Source: Adenophora triphylla var. japonica
Lineage: Eukaryota; Streptophyta; Magnoliopsida; Asterales; Campanulaceae
DNA: 64,000 bases
Direction: 5' to 3'
NCBI GenBank assembly: GCA_022495995.1
Contig: JAFEMH010000170.1
Location: 186,001 to 250,000 of the forward strand
The notes under the pieces are model-generated. The model was not told the origin of the DNA. It made no database searches and worked only from the letters and a program-made list of their open reading frames with translations. The first letter of the stretch is position 1; each line of letters starts with the position of its first letter. The translations under genes and the position numbers were made by a program. Shown here in pieces: positions 43,828-54,499 of the stretch.

Positions 43828-45326
43828 ATGGAGAAGCCCGTTAGATTGCAAAGGGGGGAAAAGAGACCGTTTCCTGTCCGATCTTCAGTCTTGGGTGAGA
43901 TATAACTCCCAATCTCACAAAGTGGTTACTTGATTCTTCCTTCAAGATCAAGTCTTTATGGCATTTGAGGGATCTCCCGCCCGATTGGGACCTTTTGAGA
44001 GCAGCAGCAAAGTTTTGGGACGTCCGGAGACATGTTTACTGCTTTTCTTATAATGATATTGTCCCAACGCATGAAGACTTTCGAGCCTTGATTGGGGGTC
44101 CAGAAACTGAGGCTATATCGATTTCGTTGATCGAAGACGTGCCGGTGGCGGCAAAGCTTGCATCTTTTCTGCAGATTTCTCTAGGAGAGGCCGAGAGGAT
44201 GATGATAGCCCCAGATAGGATTGACCTTTCTGATATCCCGGGCAGGTTCGGGTCTCCAGCTATGGCTGCGACCACGGTGGCTGTGGATGCCTTTATTCTC
44301 TGCATATTTTCTTCTCTGTTTATCGCTGAGTCTGTGAGGATCTGTTATGGTGGTCTCTTAGACATGGTCAGAGATTGCAGGGCTGGGAAGGACATTGTCC
44401 CGTTGGTTCTGGGTGAGACCCTGCATGGCATTGATAGGATGGATAGAGGAGACCATTTCATGAGGTCTGGGAGTCCAGCTGTACTGACTTTGGAGCTGCA
44501 GGAGAGGCTCGGGGCTTTGCACAGGGCTTTGCCGACTCGGTGCCCTTGGGTGATTTCTCGGAGAGGTGCACCTCGGCAGTAGGACCGTGGTAGCCGGAGC
44601 CGATGATGGCCGGGTTATCCACTTCGGACATCCGGCGGTGGGTACCCACCGGAGGTTGCGCATCAGAGGATATTTCAGAGTCCTATATAGTGAGGGTTCC
44701 AGGTTCTGCCGGTCGTCCTTCTACATTCCCTGCTTGGTATCCAGGCAGTTCGGGGCCTTACAGGAGCCGTTGAGCGATTGGGAGGACATCCGTACCATGG
44801 AGGTGGTTCCATTTGATATGAGAGATCCAGCCAGCTTCTTATTTTTCTTGAGGGCTTGGACATACACTGCTTTCCCACCCAGGGCTATCTTCAGGAGCAG
44901 GAAGAGTACCATCTTGACCACTGTATACTTGGATTGGTACGAGAGGGAGATGGGAGCGACCCAGGTCATATTGGGGGAGAGACGTCAGGCTTTATTGGGG
45001 CCGATCGCGACTCGAGTAGGACTCGAGGGAGACCGAGGCTAAGGCGAGTCGCCATAACCAGCCGGGTGACTCCGATCGTAGATATGGAGGCTCGATACAA
45101 GAGATTGTCCGAGGTCGCTCCTTTGACTGAGGCTCAGAGGGAGGAAGTGCGAACTCGTGCTCGAGTTGAGAGGGCACTTATTGACACGGGTCTGATAGAG
45201 GCTCCAGTGAGGATACCTGAGGTCGGAATGAGGGAGACCGACATTATAGAGAAGAAGAGAAAGAACACTCGACGGGGTCGAGGTAAAGGGAAGAAGACCA
45301 AAGAAGACTCAGCGAATGACGACTGA
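43828..45326 (+). pseudogene. DUF7745-like antisense gene of G2
   Basis: ATG at 43828 (MEKPVRLQRGEKR). Shifts near 43870-43960 lead into a 205-codon open part (43965-44582): LPPDWDLLRAAAKFWDVRR, VYCFSYNDIVPTHEDF, FRALIGGP and DIVPLVLGETLHGIDRM. A shift near 44580 leads to SFYIPCLVSRQFGAL and ILTTVYLDWYEREMGATQ, then another near 45030 to a basic tail (RRGRGKGKKTKEDSA) ending TGA at 45324. Same organisation as the G1 copy. The family is known mainly from plant retroelements; function unknown. Convergent with pol, 618 bp away. Confidence 0.65.
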
Positions 45327-45944
45327 TAGATCTTTTCTTAGGATTCCCTTATTGCCATTTTGCAAAAACAGTAGTTTTATTAGGCATTTTATTGTATTTT
45401 AGATCTTTGTAGAAGGTTAGCAGAGTCAAGAGTAGACCGTGCTTGAACTCATCAAGAAGTTTTTAACTTGTAATGAACAAGAAATATTATCTTAGAAATT
45501 AATCAAGACACAATTTCATGGAAATTTCAAATGTCTTTATTGATTGGGGCCCGTTTTATGAAAACTGGAATACCCTTTATTATTGTTTAGGACGCATTTC
45601 ATGGAAACTTAATTGTCCTTTTTATTGTTTAGACCGAACCATATATGGCTGCCTACGTTCCCCTTTTACATGAAAGACTAAGGGGCTCAGGTCTTCGTAG
45701 TTCATTCTGGTGAACTTTTTTTTTTCATGTGCAGCCCTGTTTTTTGCCTAGACCGCCCTTTTGGGGTTTTCAGCCTAGCTGGGCATTACTCTTTTTTGCA
45801 TTAAGATTTTTTTTTCTTTTTCTCTTTTTTTTTTAGGTGCAACCCTGTTTTTTGCCTAGACCGCCCTTTTTGGGTTTTCAGCCTAGCTGGGCATTACTCT
45901 TTTTGCACTAATATATATTTTTTATTTTCTTTTTTTTTTATTTC
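45327..45944. other. Spacer between convergent antisense gene and G2 pol
   Basis: Contains the GGCTGCCTACGTTCCCC...TCGTAGTTC block (45647-45702), also in G1. A segment of about 107 bp (GCAGCCCTGTTTTTTGCCTA ... TGGGCATTACTC) occurs twice in tandem, near 45732 and 45839; G1 has it once. T-rich runs lie at 45715-45730 and 45800-45835. Confidence 0.75.
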
Positions 45945-47289
45945 TTAGACATAGTACCTTCGAAGCTTATCACCGTTGACTGGGTGGACAAAGGGATTGC
46001 CGTCCAGGTCTGCAAGTTTCATGGCTCCTCCCGATAGTATCCTCTGCACCACATACGGGCCGATCCAAACGGGTTCCCATTTTCCCAGGGGGTTGTCTCT
46101 GGTAGGGGGCTTTACTTTCAGCACTAAGTCACCCTCTTTGATGTCCCTGGCTTTAACCTTTTTGTCAAATGCTCTGGCCATTCACCTCTGATAGGCTCGA
46201 GTATGCTCCATGGCTTTAAGCCTTCTTTCGTCGAGCTGGGCCAATTCATCATGCCGGCTACGTAGCCATTCTACTTCGTTGACACTATTTTCCAGGAGGA
46301 CCCTCAATGACGGGATTTCCAAATCCACTGGTAACACTGCTTCCATCCCGTAAGTTAGGGCAAAGGAAGTTTCTCCTCTGGCTGTTCTGACAGACGTTCT
46401 GTAGCCCCAGAATGCCAGGTGCAGCTTTTCGGGCCAATCACGACTACGGGTGGCCATTTTCCAGATGATCCATTCGAGCGTCTTATTAGCAGCTTCCACG
46501 GCTCCATTAGTCTGAGGTCTGTACGGGGACGACTTGTGGCGAGTGATCCTGAACTCTGACAACAATCTACCGCAGTCTCCTACAAAGTGTGACCCATTAT
46601 CAGAAATGATCTCATTGGGCACCCCATATCTACACATTATGTTTTCTTTGATAAACTGGGCCACCTTCTTGGAAGTGAGGACCTTGTAGGACTTGGCCTC
46701 TACCCACTTGGTGAAGTAGTCGACTGCCACTAACACGAATTCATGCCCATTGCTTCCTGTCGGGGCTATCTTCCCTATCACGTCAATACCCCAAGTTGCA
46801 AACGGCCAAGGAGTCGTCATGCAATACAGGTCATGAGGCGGGAGATGGTTGAGGTTGGCGAACCGCTGGCACTTGTCGCATGCTCGAACATGCTGGACAA
46901 AGTCTGTTTCCATAGAAATCCAGTAGTAACCCATTCTGAGGATCACTTGCATCAGGGCTCTAGCATTCATATGAGGACCGCAGGGACCATTATGAACTTC
47001 AGTCATCAACTCTTTGGCTCTTTCTTGAGTGACGCATAAGAGGAGTGGTCCTTGATACCGCTTCTTGTACAGGTTGTCTCCTAGAATGACATAATGGGAG
47101 GCCAACCTTTTCAGGGCTTGCAAGCTCTTGGCTTTGACACCTTCTTTTGGTCTACCTTCTTCATCTTTGAAAGCTGACTCTTCATCTTTGAGGAACTGGT
47201 AAATTTGATTGTACCACGGTTCCTTGATAGGCTCGGGTCCCAGGTCTACTTCACAATAGAAAGATGGGGCTTCTCTTCTACCTACTCTG
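45945..47289 (-). pseudogene. Integrase of G2 (nearly intact)
   Basis: One open frame (to 46182) with the HHCC zinc site (VHNGPCGPHMNARAL, VRACDKCQRF), catalytic Asp in WGIDVIGKIAP, Asp in IISDNGSHF and Glu in QTNGAVEAAN. A TGA at about 46182 separates the last 78 codons (MARAFDKKVKARDIKEG, VWIGPYVVQ, LRRYYV), which end at 45945. No chromodomain, as expected for Tat. All catalytic and zinc residues are present, so only one stop breaks the protein. Confidence 0.9.
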
Positions 47290-47770
47290 AAGGGTTTTAT
47301 GGCTTTTCCCTCGGGAATCTCTACCAGTGAGGCTAAAGTAGCGAGGGCATCTGCGAATCTATTCTTTTCCCTTGGCAAGTAGTGGAAAGTCACTTCTCCG
47401 AACCGTCCGATCAACTCCTCCATACGGGCATGATACCGCCGAAGATTAGGGTCCACAGCCTTCCATTTGTTGGAGACCCGGTTGATGATCAAGGCCGAGT
47501 CTCCATAAACTTCGAGCTCCTTGACATTCCTTTCTAGGGCAGCCTCCAAACCAAAGAATGCAAGCTTCGTACTCGGCGACATTGTTCGTGGCGGGGAAGT
47601 TCAACTTGAGGGCTATGGGTGTATGCTCATCTTTCGGATCGACCGGAGCATCCCTACGCCATTTCCTCTTTTGTTAGCAGCTCCATCAAAGAAAAGCCGC
47701 CATCGGTTTTCAGTGCTCAATTACGAAGATCCCTTCATCTCGGGAATTGGGGTTCGTGCCCCATGTCCTC
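47290..47770 (-). pseudogene. Archaeal-type RNase H of G2
   Basis: FADALATLASLVEIPEG near 47320-47370, YGDSALIINRVSNKW near 47460-47510, LEAALERNVKELEV near 47530 and LFFDGAANKRGNG near 47690. The catalytic Asp in LFFDG is present. Frameshifts near 47565 and 47645 break it. Confidence 0.85.
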
Positions 47771-49100
47771 ATTACCGGGGAAGTTCGCCAGTGGTCCGAC
47801 AATGCTTGACCTTTGATGGCCTTTCTCGGTCACATAATTGATGTCGTACTCTGCTAAGAAGAAGGACCACTTTGCTAGACGCATCGAGAGGGAAGGCTTA
47901 TCGAAGATGTACTTGATGGGGTCCATTTTTGAGACCAAGTTCACCGGATGGGCTTGCATATAATGCTTCAGCTTACCGACTACCTGCATCGCCCCGCACA
48001 AGTCTTTTCACATGCTGAGTAATTGAGCTCACTTCCCTGCAGCCTTCCGACCGACAAAGTAAATGGCATTTTCTACCCGAGAGTCTTTCTTCTCCCGAGC
48101 AAACATAGCCCCAACCGCCGTATCGCTGACAGTGAGATAGAGCAAGAGGTTTCTGTCGATGCGGGGGCATAGCACCGGAGGATGTACTAAGTACGCCTTA
48201 ATCTGGTCAAAGGCATCCTGGCATTCTTCGGTCCATTCTGTGTCTACATTCTTCTTCATGAGCTTGAAGATGGGCTCGCACATAGTGCTCAACTGATTGA
48301 CGAAATGGCTGATGTACTGCAACTTCCCCATAAAGCTCTTGACTTCTGTCTGGGTTCGAGGTGGCCTCATATCCATAATGGCTTTGATCTTTCGAGGGTC
48401 GACTTCGATGCCTCGCTCCGTGACCATATACCCAAGCACTTTTCCCCTTGTCACTCCGAAGGTGCATTTAGCAGGGTTTAGTCTCATGGAATGTTGTCTC
48501 AGCCTCTCAAAGAACTTTCGCAGGTCAACAAAGTGCTGTCCGTCCTCGCCTTTGGAGTAGATTATCATGTCATCTACGTAGACCTCAATCTCCTTGTGGA
48601 TCATGTCATGGAAAAGCGCGGTCGCTGCCCTTTGATAAGTAGCCCCGTCGTTCTTGAGCCCAAATGGCATTAGTGTATAGCAGTAAGTTCCCCACGGTGT
48701 GGTGAAGGCTGTCTTTTCTTGGTCTTCTTCGGCCATCTTGATCTGGTTGTAGCCTGCAAAGCCATCAATGAAGGATTTGACTTCGTAGTTGGCAGTGGAG
48801 TCCACCAGGATGTCTATGTTTGGCAAGGGGTAATCATCTTTGGGCCGGCCTTGTTCGCATCCCTGAAATCTACACAAAGAGCCGCACCTTCCCATTGGCC
48901 TTGGTGACGGTCACAATATTGGATAACCATGTCGGATATTCGATGACTCTAATGAATCCTACCCGCAGTAGCTTCTCAATTTCTTCTTTGACCTGTAGAG
49001 ACCACTCTGGCTTGATTTTCCTCAATTTACGCTTTACGGCTTAGCATCCGGTGCTAGAGGGATTCTCGTTCTCTACTATTGAACCGTCTAGCCCCGGCAT
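47771..49100 (-). pseudogene. Reverse transcriptase and RNase H of G2
   Basis: RT from MPGLDGSIVENENP near 49100, with KIKPEWSLQVKEEIEKLL, then a 288-codon open part (48895-48029): YPLPNIDILVDSTANYEV, TPWGTYCYTLMPFGLKN, YVDD at 48569-48580 and VLGYMVTERGIEVDPRKI. RNase H part: NLLLYLTVSDTAVGAM. A stop near 49040 and frameshifts near 48900, 48020 and 47990 are the lesions. At the site where G1 and G3 have a stop (CVDF-stop-DLNKA), G2 reads Arg. Confidence 0.9.
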
Positions 49101-50160
49101 ATCTTTGTACGACCACGCAAAGACGTCCATGTATTCTCTCGAGCGTATTAACCGCCCGTCCCGTTCAACCCCCGGGAAGAAGTTTCCAATCCAGGTCTCT
49201 TTAGGTTCCTCGACAAGCACTCCAAGTTCACACTTGTCAAAACCTCCTCGGCTTGGGGCCCGGTTTTCCTCTTTTTCTGTAACCTGCTTAAAGATTTCTT
49301 TAATGTATTGTTCATTTAGTGTGTTTGCATCTTGTTTAAATGATTCATTATTAACTGTTGTTAAGTTTTGAGTTAATTTATCATTTGTTAAGTTGGCAAT
49401 AAGGGGATAATCAGAAAGATCTGTCATTTCATTCAAAGCAAAGGGAAAGATGACATCGATTACATATTGATAGTCCTCAGGCGTGAGGCCTTCGGATGAC
49501 TCAGAGGACTCGGAATTCAAAGATTCCCGACTCAACCGTATGGACAATGTGGTGTTTGACACGACCGGGTTGAGAAGGACGGGGTACCAATCCAAGCTCC
49601 GCAATCATTTGCTGTCGGCTGGCTATCGGCCCTGGGAATGTCTCCAAATTCTTCAACGGCATCTCTGTCTTAGTTACCAAAGTGCGGGGATCGAAAGGAT
49701 CTTCACCATCGTCTCCAATTACGGCAACTACCTCATCATCTGAGCTGAAGTCGATCAAATCTGGGATCTGTGCTTCTTCATCAAACAATTGTAGCAAGCC
49801 CCATTCATTGTCTTCACTACTGGCAGCTTCTATCTGACTGATCTTCGGAAGATCTAACTCAAAGGCGGAGAAGTCCATTACCCCGGATGCTGATTCATTG
49901 ACACTGTCTGAATTTTCTTTGAAGACATACTCGTTCTGAACGGTAGAGGTAGCCCCAGGAATGTCTGGCAAGTCAAGGAACATCCTTCGAACAGGATTTA
50001 CTGGTTTTCCCCTAACCTTCTCAAGGTTTTCCAGAAGGGTTTTCTTCAGGGAGGTCTGATCGTATTGAGTCCCACCTTTTGTAAAGTAATGAGTCAGGGA
50101 TAAACTGTAGGGATAGAGCTGGACCCCTTTAGCTTTTCTGCCATCCCGAGAGTTCGGTTT
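49101..50160 (-). pseudogene. Linker region of G2 polyprotein
   Basis: Same linker as in G1: PDLIDFSSDDEVVAVIG, DPFDPRTLVTKTEMPLKN, SSEGLTPEDYQYV, DKLTQNLTTVNNES and QYIKEIFKQV. The frame changes near 49550. The AT-rich part at 49300-49400 stands out against its flanks. Function unknown. Confidence 0.72.
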
Positions 50161-50400
50161 GTATCCCAATCCATATCTGGTAGTTTGTTCCTTTACATCA
50201 ATGATGGTATTGCGACCCTGGAGTCTTCTGCCCAATCTAATCCCCGGAAGATAACCCATTTTTCTCATCATTCTCATGGCCGGAGGAATTTTGTCGGAAG
50301 TAGTGGTGAGGTCAGTGCAACACACTTGTGCCTTGGACGAAGCTACAGAGAATCTGGTCAAGGCGAACCCTTCATCATCATGCTTAATCTCCAATATCGG
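50161..50400 (-). pseudogene. G-patch segment of G2 polyprotein
   Basis: MRMMRKMGYLPGIRLGRRL, then IIDVKEQTTRYGLGYKP. Two Gly positions of the usual GLGLGK core are changed (GIRLGR), so the domain may be damaged. Continuous with EIKHDDEGFALTRFSVASSK upstream. Confidence 0.6.
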
Positions 50401-51000
50401 GATACCTCCAGTGCTGGTTCCTTCTACCGTGACACTGTCTCCGTAGATGGTAGTGATAGTCCCATCACTAGACTAAAATTTGACACCTTGGTGCAGAGTA
50501 GAGGCCACTCCGTTTATCTGGTGGATCCAAGGTCGCCCTAGCAACGCAGTAAATGAGATCGGAATGTCAATCACTTGGAAGTCAACGTCCATGACCTTTT
50601 TCCCGAACCACAACTTGAGAGTAGCAATCCCCAAAACTGTTCGTGCAGTGGAGTCATAGGCCTTAATAGTCTGACTAGAAGGCTTCAAATCTCGTAGGCT
50701 TCAAATCCAAGAAGTCCATCATCTTTGGCCGGGGAAGTTCATTACGCACCCTCCGTCAACTAATACCCTGGCAACCGACGTTCTTCCAACTGGACCGTGA
50801 TGTAAAGGGGTTCGTTATGACTAGCCCCATACTTTGGCGGTGTCCAAGTCGGTGAAGGTAATGATGTTTCCATAGTGGATACTTCCAATCATTTGGACGA
50901 CCTCATCTGGGGTTACATCTATGGCCACCATGGTCTTGGCCAAACTTTCTTCTAGCTTCAGCTATGAGGGTATGAAGAGGTTAACAAGGACCATAAGGAG
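50401..51000 (-). pseudogene. Retropepsin of G2
   Basis: Active-site region LVDGGCVMN near 50750, where the Ser of DGGS is Cys; then SSQTIKAYDSTARTVLG and FTALLGRPWIHQINGVAS (50688-50473). A short duplication near 50690 (CTTCAAATC) and frameshifts near 50740, 50760 and 50840 break it. Only this one protease module is present. Confidence 0.75.
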
Positions 51001-52767
51001 ATATTGGCCCGAGTACACTTCACCGAGTCGGACCTTTGGATCCTCCTTGTCGAGTCCGGCTTTTTGCTTCGGTTTATAGGGTCTTTTGTCTGCTTTCGGC
51101 AAAGACGGCATTTCTTTTATCACCCTTAGGCTGCTCAATACTCATCTCGTCTGCACCGAGTCATCACATAGACATTAGACTTCTCCGGTCATCATTCCTA
51201 CCGGAGGATTCTCGCCTCTTTCAAAGTGAGAGGCGGACTCTTGCTGGCGTATGGCCAACTCTGCTGATTAATCTGATTAATCGCACTACTAGAGGCATAA
51301 GCGGCTTCCCGAATCTGATCCCAGGTTACTGGCTTTCTGACCTCTTCTGAGTTCTGACTCTCTAATTGGCTCAAAAGCCGACTGGCTTCAACTTCACCTT
51401 CCTCATTTAAATCCTTCACAGTCTCATTCAAGCTTTTCAAGGTCAGCATGCAACAGGAATTATCACTTTCAGGGTTTGGAGTCTGGTGAATGGCTTCCTC
51501 ATCCGGACTTAGCAACATTTTCAACAGAGCGGGATCACATTCCTCGTCACTGTCAAGCATGTCCCTCCTTTCTCTAGGGGTTAATCTTCTGACGGCATCT
51601 TTAACATTGGCCAAGCATTTTCTGAAGTGGGAAACTCCATCATCGAGAAGGATTTCCGCGGGGTCAAACTTCATGGTGGGTTCCTGTTCTTTACTGTCGG
51701 GAAGGTTCTCTGGGCTCTTCGATTTCTGGGCTAACCACTCCTCTACTGTTCCTTCTGGCACTTCGATCGTGTCTTCCTCGGTATCACTACAGTAACTCTC
51801 GTGAGAACTCTCATCTTGACTCTGATGACCAATGAGGGCAAATGCAGGTCGGGATACTTGACGCCAAATAAGAGGTATCTTGGATTCTTCCTCTGACTTG
51901 GGAATCACTAAGAAAACATCGCTGTCATCATAGGATATAAAGGGGACCAGGGTCGCTTCAAATTTTAGGACTCTTTCCAAGGCATCCATACACTCTTCTT
52001 CAGACAAGGTCTCGTGGGTGATTCTCAAAGACTGCAATGGAGTCTACTCTTCCGGATGGTGGTTTAGCTTCAATGACGCTTACATGTTCTAGATCGGTGG
52101 GCGGAGCCCACTTCCCTCTTTCAGCTAAAGCTTCAATTAAGTCCCTCCATTCACCGACCAAGTCTTTGTAAGGAGTATTGAACTCTAGGATGTAGAATTC
52201 GTATGCTGCCTCATCTGAGCTCGCATCCGAACCTTCACACAGGCTACAAACACATTTTGAAGTGATACCATCCCCTATTCCAGGTCCGTGGTTTTCTACT
52301 TCATCTTGCTCTCCAAATTTCACTTTGGTTGACTCCAAGTTCATTCCTTCTACTGAACTGTCATCATCACTGTAAATCCATCCATTCATGTTCTCATTTC
52401 CGACTGATTCTTCACTACCACTGTCTGGGAGATAGGCAAATTCACAGGCGTTGACAAAGTTAGAAAGGTCAGGCTGGTATTGAGATTTTATGGCAGGGAG
52501 ATTTAGCTCAGTCTGAGAGGAGGGAAAGGGTCCCACGGGGTAATGCAGAGGCTGCATGACTGGGATAGCTGTGGCGAAGCTAGGTTTCATCTGAGGAGGA
52601 GAGGGTGTCGGGACCCTGATGGCTTGGGATACTGGAAAAGACTGAAAAGGGATAGTCTTTGGTAAAGGATTATATGTGACTGGAGGAGGGCATTAGTTAT
52701 AGGCTAGCTCTTCTTCCCTAGTCATCTAGTTACCCAAACCAGTACTGTTCTCTGTCGAATCAGACAT
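51001..52767 (-). pseudogene. Gag-position ORF of G2, without a Gag domain
   Basis: ATG at 52767 (MSDSTENSTGLGN), with stops at two former Gln codons. A Pro-rich part follows (FPVSQAIRVPTPSPPQ), then YLPDSGSEESVGNENMNGW, CVCSLCEGSDASSDE and the unit YKDLVGEWRDLIEALAERGK...LSEEECMDALERVLK. Acidic and helical parts then run to SWPYASKSPPLTLKE near 51210. About 45 codons present in G3 (from REEEL to AYN) are missing. No gag core and no zinc knuckle of the kind seen in G1 is found between leader and protease. Confidence 0.75.
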
Positions 52768-54480
52768 TCTGACTCTCTGAACTGAGGATTCTGGAAAACT
52801 GTCTGAGAATTCTGCGCTAAATAGTCGCTAACCCGGTGTTCTCACCCACTTCTTTCTCGCTGTGGGAAAGGGATAGGAGAGGTTTAGACTCGGGGTAGGT
52901 GTTTAGGCTGAAGGCTCAAGCAATATGCAAATTAGGAATCTTCCAGTTTACTTAAAACAGTGTCTTTTATTAATTTCTATTTGGTTGGAAAAGGGGATTT
53001 GCCCTTCTTTTTCGCAACTACTCTAGATCCTGGATCAGTGGGTTTCGTCACTACGTCTATAAGCCCCTCATATTCCACCTGTATTTTGACCTCCCAGGGT
53101 GGACCGCCCCGGGCGAGGGTCCTATAGGGCACGCGGATCCCACCGACCGAGAGAGAAGAAAGCTCCTAACGGGTCTAGCGGGTCATAGGAACTTTTTAAC
53201 GCACGAGCGATGCGAATTATAGTCAAGGCAATATCGGGAAAGTCTCGTCTTTCAGCCTTGATTGAATTTCGGCAGAATTTCGCTTGCGCGATTGACATTT
53301 CGACTTTTCGGTAATGTCCGAGAAGATAATAGGCATAGGTCGGGCGGTAAAAGCCGGATGACATAGTGTCACATTGAACTTCGTTGCATACGCCGGGCGT
53401 GAGTCAAAATCGAAGTCAATGCCGGGTCAAGATCTTGCCCATTTTTTCCTTGTCAGAATTTTGGCAGAGCTTCGCTTGGGCGAAAGATCTTTGGACTTTT
53501 CTTGGCAAAGACTCGGTCTTGACTCTTACGCATTCCGTGCAGGTCAAGGTCAAGGTCAATGTCGGAGTCAAGGTTCTTCCAATTTTTCCTTATCAGAATT
53601 TTGGCAGAGTTTCGCTTGAGCGAAGGACCTTGACTTCCATTATAGACTAAGGCTTGACCTTTAAGGGGATATGCAACTGGGCTATATGACACGGACTAGA
53701 CCAAAAACCAACCAAAAGTCACGGTTTTTTGAAACGTGTGACACGGAATGTGCATTGGTCGACACTGGCTGCCATGGGGAGTTTGGGGTGATTCCGTGCG
53801 CGCCCGGGAGCATCGTAAGGCTTTCCGTGACTGCAGCTGAACAACCACCCTGGGTTTAAAGGGACGTGCGTGCAAAGTGTACAGGATATATAAGGTGCGC
53901 GTAGTGTGCGGTCTCCTAAAAATGTTCCTTTTTGAGTAAAACAGAGATTTTCATAAATGTGTTTTAAAGGAATGATTTTTGGGACGGGGGAGAATGCAAC
54001 AGTTAAGCACATAAATTTTCTGGGAGCCCCAGTCAGTCCTGGAACTGAGTAGCCCCAAGCTGCTAGGACTGCCAGATTAACCTCAATTTTTCCTAGTGGA
54101 ATTGCCACTGAGGCCGTTCGGTCAGAATCCAAGGAGGATTGAGTCGTACGACTGCATGGATCAATTTTCCAGGTTCCACTCCTTTGCTATTTAGGGTTGT
54201 TTCCCGTTCAAAGTATGCACAAATCCAAAGATGCAAATGATGCAATGCAAGGCAAAGAAAGCAAGCAAAATAAACGGAATCCGCGATGGGAGTCTAACCC
54301 GCTCAAAGGGAAAAGCTTTCTTTTTTCTTTTTTCGAAAAGTAATACCGGTACGTGGGATTGTTAAACCACCGTTTATCCCAAGCCCCGGGTTAGGGAGCG
54401 ATATAGGAAGGTTAGTGGTTTCCACCTATATACCAAGTATCGTTTATTTAAAAATGGAAGCTTTTCTCCTTTGGGATTTC
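52768..54480 (-). other. 5' leader of G2
   Basis: Contains the conserved block 53008-53150, about 1.8 degenerate copies of the 138 bp leader repeat (53430-53640), and the imperfect decamer pair GCCGTTCGGT (54113-54122) and GTCGTACGAC (54143-54152). Open frames here are unconserved. Confidence 0.78.
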
Positions 54481-54482
54481 CC

Positions 54483-54497
54483 CAGCGGAGTCGCCAA
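54483..54497 (-). promoter_or_regulatory. Primer binding site of G2 (tRNA-Arg type)
   Basis: TTTGGCGACTCCGCTGGGG on the element strand starts two bases inside the LTR. Intact. Confidence 0.9.
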
Positions 54498-54499
54498 AC

